DNA from: Ignelater luminosus
Taxonomy: Eukaryota > Arthropoda > Insecta > Coleoptera > Elateridae
Length of the DNA stretch: 64,000 nucleotides
Direction: 5' to 3'
Assembly (NCBI GenBank): GCA_011009095.1
Contig: VTPC01003598.1
Coordinates: 37,148-101,147, forward strand
The position numbers and the translations under genes were made by a program. Under the pieces are notes generated by a model. The model was given only the letters and a program-made list of their open reading frames with translations. It searched no databases and was not told the origin of the DNA. This document shows, in pieces, positions 33,990 through 46,202 of this stretch. The stretch's first letter is position 1, and each line of letters starts with the position of its first letter.

Positions 33990-36900
33990 TGTTACGCGGA
34001 ATTTACGAAAATGCTTAATGCATTTAAAAGGCAAATTTTTGCCTATTTCACGAAATAAGCACTGTGTTTGAAGATTACGTGAATTGAGCAAATTTAATAG
34101 ATATAGCTGCATATTTCATGAAATACGCATACTAATGATTTGATATGTACCAAAAAATAAAAGAGTTAGACAACGAGATTTATTAGGATCTAAAAAGAAG
34201 ATACATAAACTTGAAAAACAAAGTACATAAAGTTTATAAAGATCACAAAAAATAACATGAAAACTGAAAACAAGGTAAACTTTAAAATGGAAATAAATGA
34301 ATGTGTAACATTGTAACTAGATATATTTGATTTATTCGTGATTATTGCATGGTTAACAGCATGACATACTGAATTGCACAAATACTTATTTTTACACATT
34401 AGCATTTTTTGTATTGCATTTCTGTGTACAAGTGCACCTTTGATAGCCTTGTCAAATACCTACAGAATCCATTCGAGCGAAGGTTCTTATTCAGGATTCA
34501 ATGTCAGGCACGTCACCGACTTGAATTTTGTTGAATCTGGTCGATTGTAAACATTTCTCTCCATCCACGTACTAATAATTCTATGCTTGGTTTCTACTTT
34601 AAATCTACCTTCATTTTCTTCTAGAATTACTCCAATAAGATTTGGCAAATCTCCTCTTCTCCTATTGAACTCGCTTATGCCTACAGTTAAAGAATAATGA
34701 TGAAGAAGAAGAAATATCAAGAATTATCCCTTACCTATTAATACATTATCACCAATCGCTAATGATCCTAATGTTTTGTTGATCATTTCCATCATTTTAT
34801 TCGCTTGTCTTAATATATTAAGATGAGCGGTTTTTCTTAGCTTTAAAGCCGGATGATCTTTCTCGTGTTCATTTTTTGTACCAATATGATCAGCTAGATC
34901 ATTTTTATCTGGATGTTCTGCATCATCAACAGGTACATTCTCTTTATCAATATGACCAGATAAATCGTAGCTCACTAATGCCTATAATAAATAAAAAGCA
35001 AATAAATAACTAACGCAAAATAAATAAATTTATTTATTACTTTCTGACACGCTCTCATCTACCATAAGTGTTTGTGGTAGAGAATCTAAACGTGAAATAG
35101 GATTCTCATGAACATCTTCGGCTATTATTATTTCTGCTTGCTCTATAAGAGATTCAAAATTGTATGATGAGTCACCAACTAAGGATTCGTTTGGAATACT
35201 ATCTGTCTGCAGTAATCTTTCTCTAATATTGTATTAGAGATTGCTTCCAAACACTCTTCTGGCACTTTAGAGCGTAATCCAAGCATTGGAATTTGTCCAA
35301 ACATAGCTTTATAAGCCTACATTTTAATGACTTCGTGAAAGCTCATGTTTATTGCCCACTGAACATATTTCAAGCCTGTACACCACGATAAAGTCTTGTT
35401 ATCACGCATCCATGCAATTAATGAATTTTTTACTTTGGTATTACTTCTTTCCACACAGTCTTGCCTTTGAGGATGTCTAGGTCTGCCATTTACAAGGACC
35501 AAGTCTTGCCAAAGAACTGCTAATTCTTTTATGATATTTGCAGTAAATTCTCTGCCATTATCAGATTGTAATACATGAGGTGCCCCAAAATCAGAAAAGA
35601 TGTTGAATAATTCTTACGCCACTTCATCTGCTCGTTTAGAAGTCAAAGGTCGCAATGAACTAAGTTTCGTTAAATGTTCTTTATAATGCACTGTATACCT
35701 GTATGGAACGTCAGGTAAACTTTGAAAATCAATTAAATCCATCTGTGCTCTTTGGTTCAAATCCTGGATAATTATTAGACAAACTACAATACTAGCTTGT
35801 GTAATTTTCATACTTTTCTCTGTACAACGTCTTTTAATCATAGACATCGGAATATTTGCATAATGTTCTGCCACTTTTTTATACGTCTTCTTTTCCCCCT
35901 TATGATCACAAGCTACGTGCAAACCTCCAATAATGTTATGTTAGGAATTTCTTATTGACACATGTATATTATCGTTAATTTATATTTCATTGATTACCAT
36001 CACATATTTGTTCAATATTAATTGTTATTGTTTGAACAGACTTATCTTAATGGAATACTATTGTGAACTTTCACAGGTTAATTATTATTAGCATTTTTCC
36101 GTGATATTACTTAAAACTCCGCTTAAAGCAAAGTTTAATATCGAATGTGTAAATAACACATTACACTTCCCGAATTATATGTAGTTTTCCTAATGAGGTT
36201 AAAACATATACAGGGTGATTCCGAAATAAAGGGTATCCTCTTAAAGGTAGATAGCAGTGTGATAGTACATACATTTGCGATTTCAGAATTAAGAAGGGAA
36301 AGTTGTAAAACATCCAGGGGGTAGCTTATGATGGCATTTATTGTTCGTTGTGCTGCTACAGCTGCACTATTAGTTCCAAGAAAATAGGCATGTCTGGTAA
36401 ATTTTCGTTCTTGCACTGCAAGGGTTTAAAACCACTAAAAATCTCCTTAACTTTCACTTTTTAAGGCGACAATACAAGAAACACTTTTCTTTTTCTAACC
36501 AGAGGCGGCTTCAGTTTTTAATATTTAAGAAAGTTGTCAAAATTCTCAACTTTCACGGAGCCACTTCGTTTTTTCATTGTTTGTCTTCTTTTAGACTCAC
36601 TTATCACCTATTAAAAGAATACCCTTTATTTCGGAATCACCCTGTATAAAGTGGTAACCAGTAAGATACGTCCCTCACTCTTAGTTCTCTTAGTTCCTCT
36701 CGGTCTTCCTTAGTCTCTTTATATTTATTGTGTTTTATTGTTTTGTTAATTTAATAAATGTATGGAAAACGAAATTAATCTTTAAAATCAAAAAGCATCG
36801 AACTTAAGCAACACTGGGAACACTGGGAACATTGGGAACACGACAGTTAATTGTGTGATTCTTAGTTGTCAGAATCCTGTTATCTTTAATACGGCATACT

Positions 36901-37348
36901 TTTGCTACTCCTGCTAGGTTTGCTAAATTAAACGAACTTTTGATGTGATAAAATTGACGATTTTCATTAATATTTGGTTGTTTCTCATGTACTGTCTTTA
37001 AAATCTGTATTACTTCATTTTCATAATCTTCAGTCCATAACACAGTTTTCTTATTATCTATTATTGCTATTTCTGCTATATTATATATTTTTTTAAAACA
37101 AAACAGAACAAAAACACACTATCAACATTTATCTCAGCGCACTGAAACATGACTAAAATACAAACATAACCTTTAATTCTGGGTTATGCTCAATACGCGT
37201 AAAAAGCAAAGAGTTACTTGCCGAATTTGTGTAATAAGCAATATTTTGTATATTTTCACAAAATAAGCAAGGACGTTGCCAATTTCATGCACTAGACCAA
37301 ATATTGCGCAATGCGTGTATTAGGCATTTCCGTAAATTCGGCGTAACA
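33990..37348 (-). mobile_element. Fossil integrase-bearing TIR element (Ginger/IS3EU-like), 3.36 kb, broken
   Basis: Both ends carry an inverted repeat of about 30 bp beginning TGTTACGC. The left one starts at 33990 and the right one ends at 37348. Just inside both ends are repeated words of the type CACRAAATAAGC (for example near 34050 and 37252). The minus strand encodes remnants of a retroviral-type integrase most like the KRAB-A-domain-containing-protein-2 group: an amino-terminal part (about 36804-37043), the core with DLIDFQSLPD and RPLTSKRADEVA (about 35614-35922), VNGRPRHPQRQ (about 35317-35502), and a carboxy-terminal part (about 34487-34975). It is broken, with several breaks. A 434-bp MITE sits inside it and another MITE abuts its left end. 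Terminal repeats rather than LTRs suggest a cut-and-paste DNA transposon with a Gypsy-type integrase. A clear target duplication was not found, so the superfamily is provisional. It is older than the MITE it contains. Confidence 0.7.
36211..36644 (-). mobile_element. TA-flanked MITE family, short copy (434 bp)
   Basis: The terminal inverted repeats are the same as in the element at 32481 (CAGGGTGATTCCGAAATAAA), with TA on each side. In reverse orientation it matches the outer thirds of that element closely across its whole length. It lies within the integrase-bearing element, so it inserted after that element. Confidence 0.88.
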
Positions 37349-37902
37349 TTAACATTTACTTCTGCAAATGGTTTTACTCGATTCTCTATATATGTTTCAT
37401 GTGTACTAGACAATCTTTGTTGTCATATAGTATACTACGTAAATAATTTTTAATAAGTTTCAATTTTGGAAACGATATTTCAGCAGAACAAACGGTAACT
37501 AGCACTGTTAAAAATAAATACAAAACTGTACACACTTCTGGTAAATTACAGGCTGTGCAATAGTTTTCCATTATTATTAACAAATGAGTTATTTCTGTTG
37601 TACTAGTTTTCTCGATTATTTTAGTTTTTATTATTATTAGTTTAATCATATTTTGCCACAAACCATCTTTCAGTAAATTCCTTTATTTAAAATAAAGTTC
37701 ACCTTAAGTAATGATGAAAATATATCCTTTCTTTTCCAATATAAATTAGAGAGTACCTATCATGGTTTTAATTGCCCTTTGTTCACACAGCTTCAAACAC
37801 TGGGTGTTAGTCAGTCGTGATACCATATCAAATTTACTTATGCCTCCTGGAAAACAATTGTATACTACCATAAACAAATTTAACTTCTGATTATTTAAGA
37901 TT

Positions 37903-38178
37903 CTTGATAAGAACACGTCTACAGTGATTGATTGATATCAAATTATTATAAAATTACAAAAACCTAAATAGTCTTTCAAAAATACACAAAGTCAATATTC
38001 TTCTTCGTCCTATCGTCAACACAATAAACTTTTCAACATATAATTGAGCCAAGTATCTCTTAAATATAAGATGCTTGATAAGAACACTTCTCCAGTAACT
38101 GATTGATACCAAAAATTGCAGGCGCAAAATGGTCTTTCATAAATACGAAGAGTCAATATTCTCCTTCGTCCTATTGTT
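37903..38178. repeat. Tandem duplication, period 170 bp
   Basis: Two direct copies start CTTGATAAGAACAC at 37903 and 38073. They share GATTGATAYCAAA, TAGTCTTTCA/TGGTCTTTCA, GTCAATATTCT and TTCGTCCTAT in the same order. The copies have diverged noticeably. No coding potential is seen. The rest of 37349-39331 shows nothing recognisable. Confidence 0.75.
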
Positions 38179-39331
38179 ATCCTTGTTAGGACATCCAAAT
38201 CGCAATTCTGTTATAACTGTGTAAATTCTTTCTACTATTATTTCTGGATGAAAAACAGATTGTCATAAAAAAAACTACCATCTGTAGGTCTGCTCTATAT
38301 CCGATTTAATCGTGTGCCCTGAGACTGAGACTACCTGCTTTCTACGTAGGTATTATTGAAGATTCTCAAGGATTTTTTTAGAACTGACGTTCTAAATCTT
38401 AATACTATTTGCCAGACTTACCTCAAAGAAAAATTCAAGAAATGTATATGCTCATCAGAAGATACGTACATAAATAAACAACAGAAGTAGCATCAATATA
38501 TCAAAATGCTTTTAAGTGGATAGATCTAAGTAGATCCATCAAGCAACAAAACATGAAATGTAGTCATAAAAATACAGGCATCAGAGCCAGCAAATCTTAT
38601 TCAATACCAATGCAAATGTAACTGTTACAAGATTATGAGAATCAGACATACAAAAGAGGAAAAGAATCCATAAGTATCTGTAAAATGAGAAAGTATGACA
38701 ACATTGAACCAAGATTTAAGAAAAATTATCTTGTTTATTATTGTGAAGTAAGGTTTTGGTCCCTAACTGACCAATGTTTTAAAGTTAAGTATGGACGTTA
38801 TACATCATAAAAGAATTAAGACATCTTTTTAAAGTCTAGGCCTGTCAACAAATTACCAATGAAGCAATTCTTTGGCACTTTACGTCACTAGACTAGTCAT
38901 CACCAGTTTTTGACGTAAGATTGACGTGTATTCTCTACGATAATAATTACCTAGTAATTGTTTGCTTGCGTGTAATTAGTGTGTATTCTTTCTAGATATT
39001 TCAATAATAGTGAAAAAGAGCTGCTACCTATTACATACAGGTAAAGTTCCCAAGATGCTTCCTAAAAGTTGACAACAACGATAACAATAATAATTACTCT
39101 AAACGCAACCCATTGAGATAAACCAATCAAAGCAACTCTCGGAGAATAAGCTTGTAAAGGTAAGTAATTAACGCGAAATAATAAATATTTATGTACAACT
39201 AAATAGTTTTAATGTTAACGTTTGTAACGTAAACCTTGCGTTACAGTAAAAAAATTGACTTAACTTCTAGGATCTCTGGGTCCTAGGCCAGCTGAACTCA
39301 AGTGGATAGACCGCTCCCAAGTCTTTTGTCA

Positions 39332-39778
39332 AAATGTTGTAAGTGCCTTCAAAATTAAACAGTTATTCAAATATAAGTGATGTCACATCAAATCTGCCCT
39401 TCGACTCGGTGAGCAAGTTTTCTGTGTTTTCGAAAAGAAGTCTAATGTTTTCTCAAGTTTCATTGCCTGATTTGACTTTTCAAGAATTTCAGAGACACGC
39501 AAAAGGTAAGAGTGTATTTTATTTCTGTCTAGAATGATTGTTTACATGTGACTGGGGGGTTGATAAATAGATGTCTTGTAACCGATAATGGGAACGGAGT
39601 TTAGACACCATTTGAGGTCGCCTCTCTAAGATATATTATCAACGAGAAAGAGATGATGTTTAGGCAAATACTACAAAGTAAGGTAGTAGCTAATAACGAC
39701 TTCGGAGAGAGATCTTTGTAATTAATACCAGAAGATAATTGTTTATGGTTTTTTGGGGAATGGGCTTTACTCCCCCTT
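39332..39778 (+). repeat. Left arm of a 2.6 kb foldback
   Basis: This 447-bp sequence is repeated in inverse orientation at 41491-41939. It includes a reading frame of about 55 codons (PSKLNSYSNISDVTSNLPFD near its start) that ends at a good splice donor, AAAAG|GTAAGAG near 39505. The outer edge is marked by AAATGTTGTAAGTGCC and the inner edge by GGGAATGGGCTTTACTC. The protein is not recognised. Confidence 0.8.
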
Positions 39779-41490
39779 ACAGCCGGGACGGCTAAGATTA
39801 TACTTACAGTAAAACATCTTGTAGTAATTAACCATTAACGTATATTAAAATATCTAGTAATCTTTTTAATTCGTATTTACAAATAAATTTATACTTTCTA
39901 GAGTAACCACAAAAACAGTTTCGAACAAAAAATTGACACTAGAAATAAAGCTAATAATGGCAATTTCAGTAAAACCAACAGTTATAAGTTTCTATGCATA
40001 AAATTTTACTCTTAAATTTAAATAAATGAGCAATAGAAAAATTGTTATAATACTTTAATAACAGATTATGACCAAAAAAATTAATAAAAGGATCTCTACT
40101 TTTTTAAAAAACATTAATTGAGTGAATATAGATTAATAAAGAGAGAAAAAATTGTTAAATGAATAAACAAAATTTTAAAGCATTTAAAAATAAGGAAAAT
40201 AATCGTAGAAATAGACAAAAATAAGTCCAAGGTAACAATATAAAATTCACACAAATGTTATCAGAAAGTACACCAGGCAAACAATATCAAATTGTTCAAA
40301 AGCTAAGAGAAAAATCAAAACACCAAAGAAATGCAAATAAAAATCTCCGATATCACAAAAATAATTATTTGTGTTAAACAGAAAATTAAGGAATTAAAAT
40401 TTCTAAATGAACGAATTTGAAATCATTTAGGTGTACAATGAGATTTTAATAAAAAATTCAACAATTAAAGCAAGATTCGGATAATCATTGAAGTAATAAA
40501 TTAATCTTACCACAGTGACGAAGGAAGCAGCTTTCGATCGAAATTTGCTTGCTGATACTGAAATACACCTGGAAAACAATGTTAAACAAACGAAAAAATC
40601 TTCAATTTACATCCGAATAGTACATTAATCAAGAAAAATTAGATTGTTTAAACAAATTTAGAAATTACGGGTCAAACAAAAAATTATATTACAGTGGGAT
40701 TTAATAAAAGTTTAAGATCCTTATTAAACCTGAAAAGGTCACTCTAAATTTTAATAAGCAAAGGTTTAATTAACAAAATAAATTAATTTAACAGAATTAA
40801 ATATTAACATAAATTGGAACCGGAGGGAACCGTAGATTAGTTCAATCGTCCACTGCAAGATTGGAATCCAGCATCCGTTGCTCTCGCACACCAATGTCAA
40901 CGCCAGTCACTCCTCGCCGTCCTGCTACTGCTAGAATACAGGTGCAACAACAAGGCTTCCGGAGAGGCACGCAAGAAGACTCGATTGTGACTTTTACCAC
41001 TAGATCCGTGGGATTCAATGAAAAAAAAAACTGTGGGACAAGGATAAACCATTAGTAACGAAGACGCAAGAGATGTAAAAAAGAAAAGTTAACTTACCCC
41101 TTTGATAAAAAAGGGTTTTCAGTCTCGAACGAGAAAATCGCCCTAACTAAAGAACAAGTGCAGTTGAACACTCACACTCTCACGTCTCGGTTCTTTCTGT
41201 GTCGCCCGCTTCTCGCATTCCCCCAGAATTCGAAAGCGTAAATCAATTGTAAAAGAAACTTTTATATCTACACGGTGTCTTACAAGGAAGGATGATGATA
41301 TACCGTAAGATTTACCATGTGACGGGATGATAACGACAAAAGACCGTTACACGTTAAAGCTTCAGATGCGGGATTTCTTTGACATTTCCTCTAAACTCAA
41401 ATCGAAATCGATATTGTAAGATTTTCTGAATATCTTCTGTCGACTCGACCAAGAGGATTAGAACCTTATTGATTAATTAATTAATTTGGA
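39779..41490. other. Spacer between foldback arms
   Basis: 1.7 kb of AT-rich sequence between two near-identical inverted arms. A less AT-rich part near 40820-41240 contains short reading frames (one of 64 codons rich in Thr, Arg and Pro at 40861), but no known domain. No target duplications or terminal motifs identify the element. Confidence 0.5.
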
Positions 41491-41939
41491 TAAGGAAGAG
41501 TAAAGCCCATTCCCCAAAAAACCATAAACAATTATCTTCTGGTATTAACTACAAAGATCTCTCTCCGAAGTCGTTATTAGCTACTACCTTACTTTGTACT
41601 ACTTGCCTAAACATCATCTCTTTCTCGTTGATAATATATCTTAGAGAGGCGACCTCAAATGGTGTCTAGACTCCGTTCCCATTATCGGCTACAAAACATC
41701 TATTTATCAACCGCTCAGTCACATGTAAACAATCATTCTAGACAGAAATAAAAATACACTCTTACCTTTTGCGTATCTCTGAAATTCTTGAAAAGTCAAA
41801 CCAGGCAGTGAAACTTGAGAAAACATTAGACTTCTTTTCGAAAACACAGAAAACTTGCTCACCGAGTCGAAGGGCAGATTTGATGTGACATCCCTTATAT
41901 TTGAATAATTGTTTAATTTTGAAGGCACTTACAACATTT
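41491..41939 (-). repeat. Right arm of the 2.6 kb foldback
   Basis: Reverse complement of 39332-39778 with modest divergence. The short frame is kept open on the minus strand, with only about five amino-acid differences from the left arm over the first 57 residues, and the splice donor at the end of the frame is also kept. The amino-acid sequence has changed little relative to the surrounding DNA, but the numbers are too small for a firm statement on selection. Confidence 0.8.
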
Positions 41940-42144
41940 ACATCCGTCTAACTCTTTCCCCTTTTAGTGACATCTGTTGCAGATTTGTCATTAACTCCAT
42001 GCGTCCCTATAGTCTATATGTTACTGTTGATTCCATACCACATTTATTGACGACATCGTTGTTTTCATTATCGCTCATCACTCAATCATTCAAGCCACTT
42101 CCGAAAAGGAAGATCGTGAAATGAGCAAGTTGATGCTATATTAA

Positions 42145-42518
42145 TGTTACGTTTTGACAAAAAACGTGTTTTTATTTTTAATATATATTTTTACTTAATT
42201 TATTACAATTTATTTCTAGTATTTATTTGCACTAAGTTATTTATTTATTTATGTACAGAAGAATTTATTTAACACTAATTAACATTTATTTCGTTCGTAA
42301 CTACTACCTGATTGACTGTAGAACTGCCCTCGGCTCGATCAACGCAGCCTTATATTCGTTTCCGCGTGGTTCTTCATGAGCCCAGGAATTTCGTGTTCTT
42401 TCTCGAAAATTCGACGGTGGAAACTCTGGATAGTTCGAGATTTCTCCGGCATATTCGATCAGCTTGTTCAAGACTGTTCGGGATTTTTTCTAGAATATTC
42501 GAGGGGTGGCGCATTACA
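42145..42518 (-). mobile_element. Solo LTR, Ty3/Gypsy-like, with TTAA duplication
   Basis: A 374-bp fossil LTR with TG..CA ends and a 4-bp target duplication TTAA on both sides. No internal region is present, so it is the product of recombination between the two LTRs of an old insertion. It is the same family as 46622-46996 in opposite orientation. Read on its own strand it contains TTCTAGAA and TTCGAGAA words followed by a TATA box (ATATAAGG). Confidence 0.85.
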
Positions 42519-44689
42519 TTAATTAATATGTGATTCTTTATGTCAGGAATGAGCAACCAAAGCTTGATTCTGGGCAGGTTGAAGCTTTTAGAATGTGTTG
42601 CTGGCCGCAAAGGAAACGATATATCACGGTATTTAATTACGTATTTTATGTCATGCGGATCAACTTTTACTAAGTTGCAATTTAGCAGTAATAAAATTTA
42701 CCAATATGTTGATCATTCTTTTGTTAACTACACTCATTTTCACGATACCGGAAGAATAACTGCATAAAAACACGGGCGGCACAGATCAAGGTCGACTGCT
42801 GTACTTCGCGTGCAAGCGGTAGTAGTAGTAATTCTTCAAGATTTGAGCAAACAGTGACTTCGGTGGGACGCTTATGTGGGCTGATTTGCCTTTGGTGTTC
42901 TGGTTGCACATCCCTGATTTATATCTTTTATGATCTTAACCATGTTATACTACCAGCAGAGTTGCAAGATTAATTTTTATTTACTTTCTTTTGATATATT
43001 TATGATTTTTCAGCATAAGTTTTAAATTATTCTAGACAATTAGGGTTTCCCCAACGTGCATTATAGTACTACAGTTTAGAAGTATCTTTTGTATCGAAGA
43101 TTCTTGCATATACCATATACCGAAAAATGATGAGACATTCTTCTGAATTTGGATTTGTAATTTAAACACGTGCAAACCATACCCTAGTTATTTATTAATA
43201 CTTGGAAAAATACAATTTTGAGTTAGTGTTGCTGTTTCATAAACTGATGATGATAAAACGATAAAGAACGAACGGTTAATTGCAGAGTTGAAAGGATATA
43301 ATTTCTTCCCCCCCCCCCATTTGCAGTGATGGTTGTTACGCCACTGGGTGAATTGAATAAATTTCAAAAGGTAAATGCGCCTCGTGTTGATCCGTGGACA
43401 AGCTTCACATTCCACTAGATTTTCTAGATAAACGTTATGAAGTAACGTCTACAAAATTGAAATAAAAATAAAAACTAATATGTAAATACTGAGCGATCAA
43501 GTAATCTGATCTGGATGTTCTCTTTTTGAATAGGAAATTACAAAATTTCGATTTAATAACATTTATAATAATGAAAATCTTTTAATTTCGTTTTATTTGA
43601 CAACAAAGCTCTTTAACAACATTGTGATATGCTTCGTAATCTGTTCGCAATTGTTGTAATACCCTTCAATGCTGCCAACAAAGCACGTCAATAAGCAGTT
43701 TTAAAAACTAGATCGCGTTCGTAGCTCTTATGGTTTAATCGACATTAGTATACAAAAGAGTCATCTTTTACGCAGACAGAATCATAAAGCCAAAGGATGC
43801 GAGAAGAGTTTAACTGTTTCTAAAATGCAGAGAAAGAATAATAGAAGAAAGTTACATCAATTAATAAGAATTATTCAGTTCAAACAAACTCAAAATCATT
43901 ACATGCAATCCCCTGCAAAGATTCTTAGTTGTTTATTAGATTAAATAAGGAACCTGTTTATTTCATTATTGTCGATTCAAATTTTTTATCAAAAATTTGC
44001 TGTCAGATGAAATTCTTTTTTGAGATGGATGCAAAAAGAATCAATGCAACGTCTACCTAGAACCAAATAAAAAAAGATATATTGCAAGTGAGCATCGCTG
44101 TTCTTCTGTAGGTTGAAGTTTTTAAAATTAATTACGGTCATCTTACAGAGAAGGTCTATAGATTTATGACAAAATTTGTATTCAACTTTTTGATTCAGAT
44201 TTTAATGTAGATACGCATAATATATACCATGTACCATTTTTAATATAACCTGTATATAACTTTGAAAATGGTGGAAATATTGGCTTGTCCCACTCCCACC
44301 TATCGTGGGACACACTGTATACAGAATATACAGAGTCGTTCCAAACGCGTGTAAAGCATATGCGCAGCACCTGGACCGGGCGGCGGCCTCAAGGGGACGC
44401 CGAATTTCGACAAATATTCGTCAAGATAAGATTGGCAAAGAAAGTACACTAGATCATCATCAAGTTGTGAAACTTATATTTTATAATTTCTAGTGCTTTG
44501 ACATTTATCATGGATAGCAAATTCTAAAGTTGGTATTCAAAACAAAATTACTTCAGTACCCTGACTTTTACTACCAGTTGGAATTTGAAATCAATTGCAT
44601 CATTGCATCTCTTCTAAAGAGAAAATTCGAAAATATATCTACAATTTCGTTGGGCGATTGTTTGTATTTGACATTTGTATATCACATTT
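42519..44689. other. Intergenic DNA with unclassified repeat pieces
   Basis: No gene was recognised. A run of C residues lies at 43307-43318. The part 43990-44160 is repeated at 47957-48110. Near 44289-44320, GTCCCACTCCCACCTATCGT..GGGACACACTG looks like a MITE end, but its partner was not found. Confidence 0.45.
43990..44160 (+). repeat. Direct repeat of 47957-48110
   Basis: Shares GTTCTTCTGTAGGTTGA and TTTTTAAAATTAATT, preceded by a GTGARCATCGC word, with the sequence near 48040-48085, plus weaker similarity upstream. The element type is unknown. Confidence 0.65.
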
Positions 44690-46190
44690 CTACACTGACA
44701 ATATCGAAGCCCTGCAAACCTGGGGTGTATTACCCACATTTGTTAGCTGGGTGAAGTCTGTACTGGAAGTAAGAAGCCTTAAAGCTGCTCTAGAAGACTG
44801 CCATGTAGACATTGGGGTACAAGGAAGCTGCTTTGGTGTCTAATAGTAGATGGTTTTTTGAAGAGCTTAACAGCGGACGGTTTTTTTAGGCATGCGCAGA
44901 CGACGGGCTAGTGTTAGTCACTGGTCGCTTTCTCAACGTTGCGTCGTCTGCGACCGAATGCAAGTAGCCTGCAAGATCATAGAAAAATTGTGTAATGAGA
45001 ATGGTCTTTCAATCATTTCATCTAAGCTAGAGATAATTCTTTTCATCAAGAGAGAGAAAACAAATGGTTTAAGGAGGAATCCATATACCATACCGCTCGC
45101 TCAGGAAGCCAAGTACTTAGAGGTAACCTTGGAAAAGAGACTAAGCTCAGAATCACGTGTTGACAGCGACACTCTGGCAGCTGCATCAGGTGGTAGGTAG
45201 GCTCTGAATGTACATGGCAATTATCAGAGCTAGAGTACTATATGGTTCAGTGGTCTGGTGATCTAGTGTAGAGCGCACTACTATCGCCCAAAGGCTGGAC
45301 AAGCTACAACGCGTGGCATGTCTGGATATCACCAGTCTAGTGAGGACGACTTGAGGTTCTGCTGGGACTGCCGAGCCTCCTAACTTAGATAAGAAAAGAG
45401 GCAATGGCGGCCCACCTCAGAATGTGAGATGCAGAGTTATGGGTTGGAAACGAATTTAACCCCGACCACGCCAGAAGAAGAACCTTTATCGGTTAAGCCT
45501 GCATAGGAAGTACTCCCTTACAATCACAACAAGGAAATAGTGAGAAAGCAGTAAAATAAATTTCTAACAGGACTTGCTAGTTTTCTATACGAAAGGATCA
45601 CGTTTAGATGGCAGGAAATCATCAGGAGCAGGCATTTATCTGGAAAACCCACACGTACAGAAGAGCTTCTCTTTGAGAAAGCACACCATGGTTTTCCAGT
45701 GTGAAGTTTATGCCATTGTATCGGTGATGTTAAGGGAAGATGTGAGGATGACGAAGCAAAAGATATATATTTTCTCCAACAGCCAGGCTGTACTAAAAAC
45801 GATCTGCGCAGCCATAAAAAGAAAAGGAGTGCGCAGACACCATGGAATACAAAAGGAAGTTAACCTCGTTTGGGTTGCTGGGCACAGCGGGATCCAGACT
45901 CGGAATCGAGAACACCTACGTAAGATCAGAACCATGACAATGAAACGTCTTTCCGCTTACTGAGAGAATGTGAGAGTTATGAGAGGCTGAGGTTTAAGAC
46001 CCTTCAAGCCATTACCTTAATAAGAGAAGAGTTGAGCTTTCTAGCCTGGACTGACATCCTCACTTTTCTACTAGAGTCAGGTAGAATAGAGATGAAAGGA
46101 AAGCATAATAGATGGTTGTAGAGGTGGTTGAGGGAATGGGAAGTGTTAGTAAAAAAGAGACTATGTTTGCTGAATTTTAGCCTTTTCAAC
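44690..46190 (+). mobile_element. LINE remnant with reverse transcriptase and RNase H
   Basis: 5'-truncated, decayed non-LTR retrotransposon. The first recognisable part (near 44700-44840) reads EALQTWGV, FVSWVKSVLEVRSLKAALED, the thumb-proximal portion of a reverse transcriptase. The part near 44960-45180 has GLSIISSKLEIILFIKRE and a degenerate KYLGV motif. An RNase H domain follows at 45574-45960 with FYTKGSRLDG, GAGIYLENP, CEVYAI, FSNSQAVLKTI and LVWVAGHSGI. The combination of a downstream RNase H and this motif style fits the I/R1/LOA/Jockey group. Stops and frameshifts separate these parts, and the metal-binding YADD motif is not intact. It is inactive. The 3' end is cut off at about 46190, where other transposase sequence begins. 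Confidence 0.85.
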
Positions 46191-46202
46191 TACTAGTACT
46201 AC

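Noticed and set aside
33990-37348. Reading the integrase segments as a host KRAB-A-domain-2-like gene
   Set aside because: The segments are broken and lie between matching terminal inverted repeats, so a fossil transposon explains them better.
43307-43318. Poly-C run
   Set aside because: Simple low-complexity tract and a common site of sequencing error. No function is inferred.
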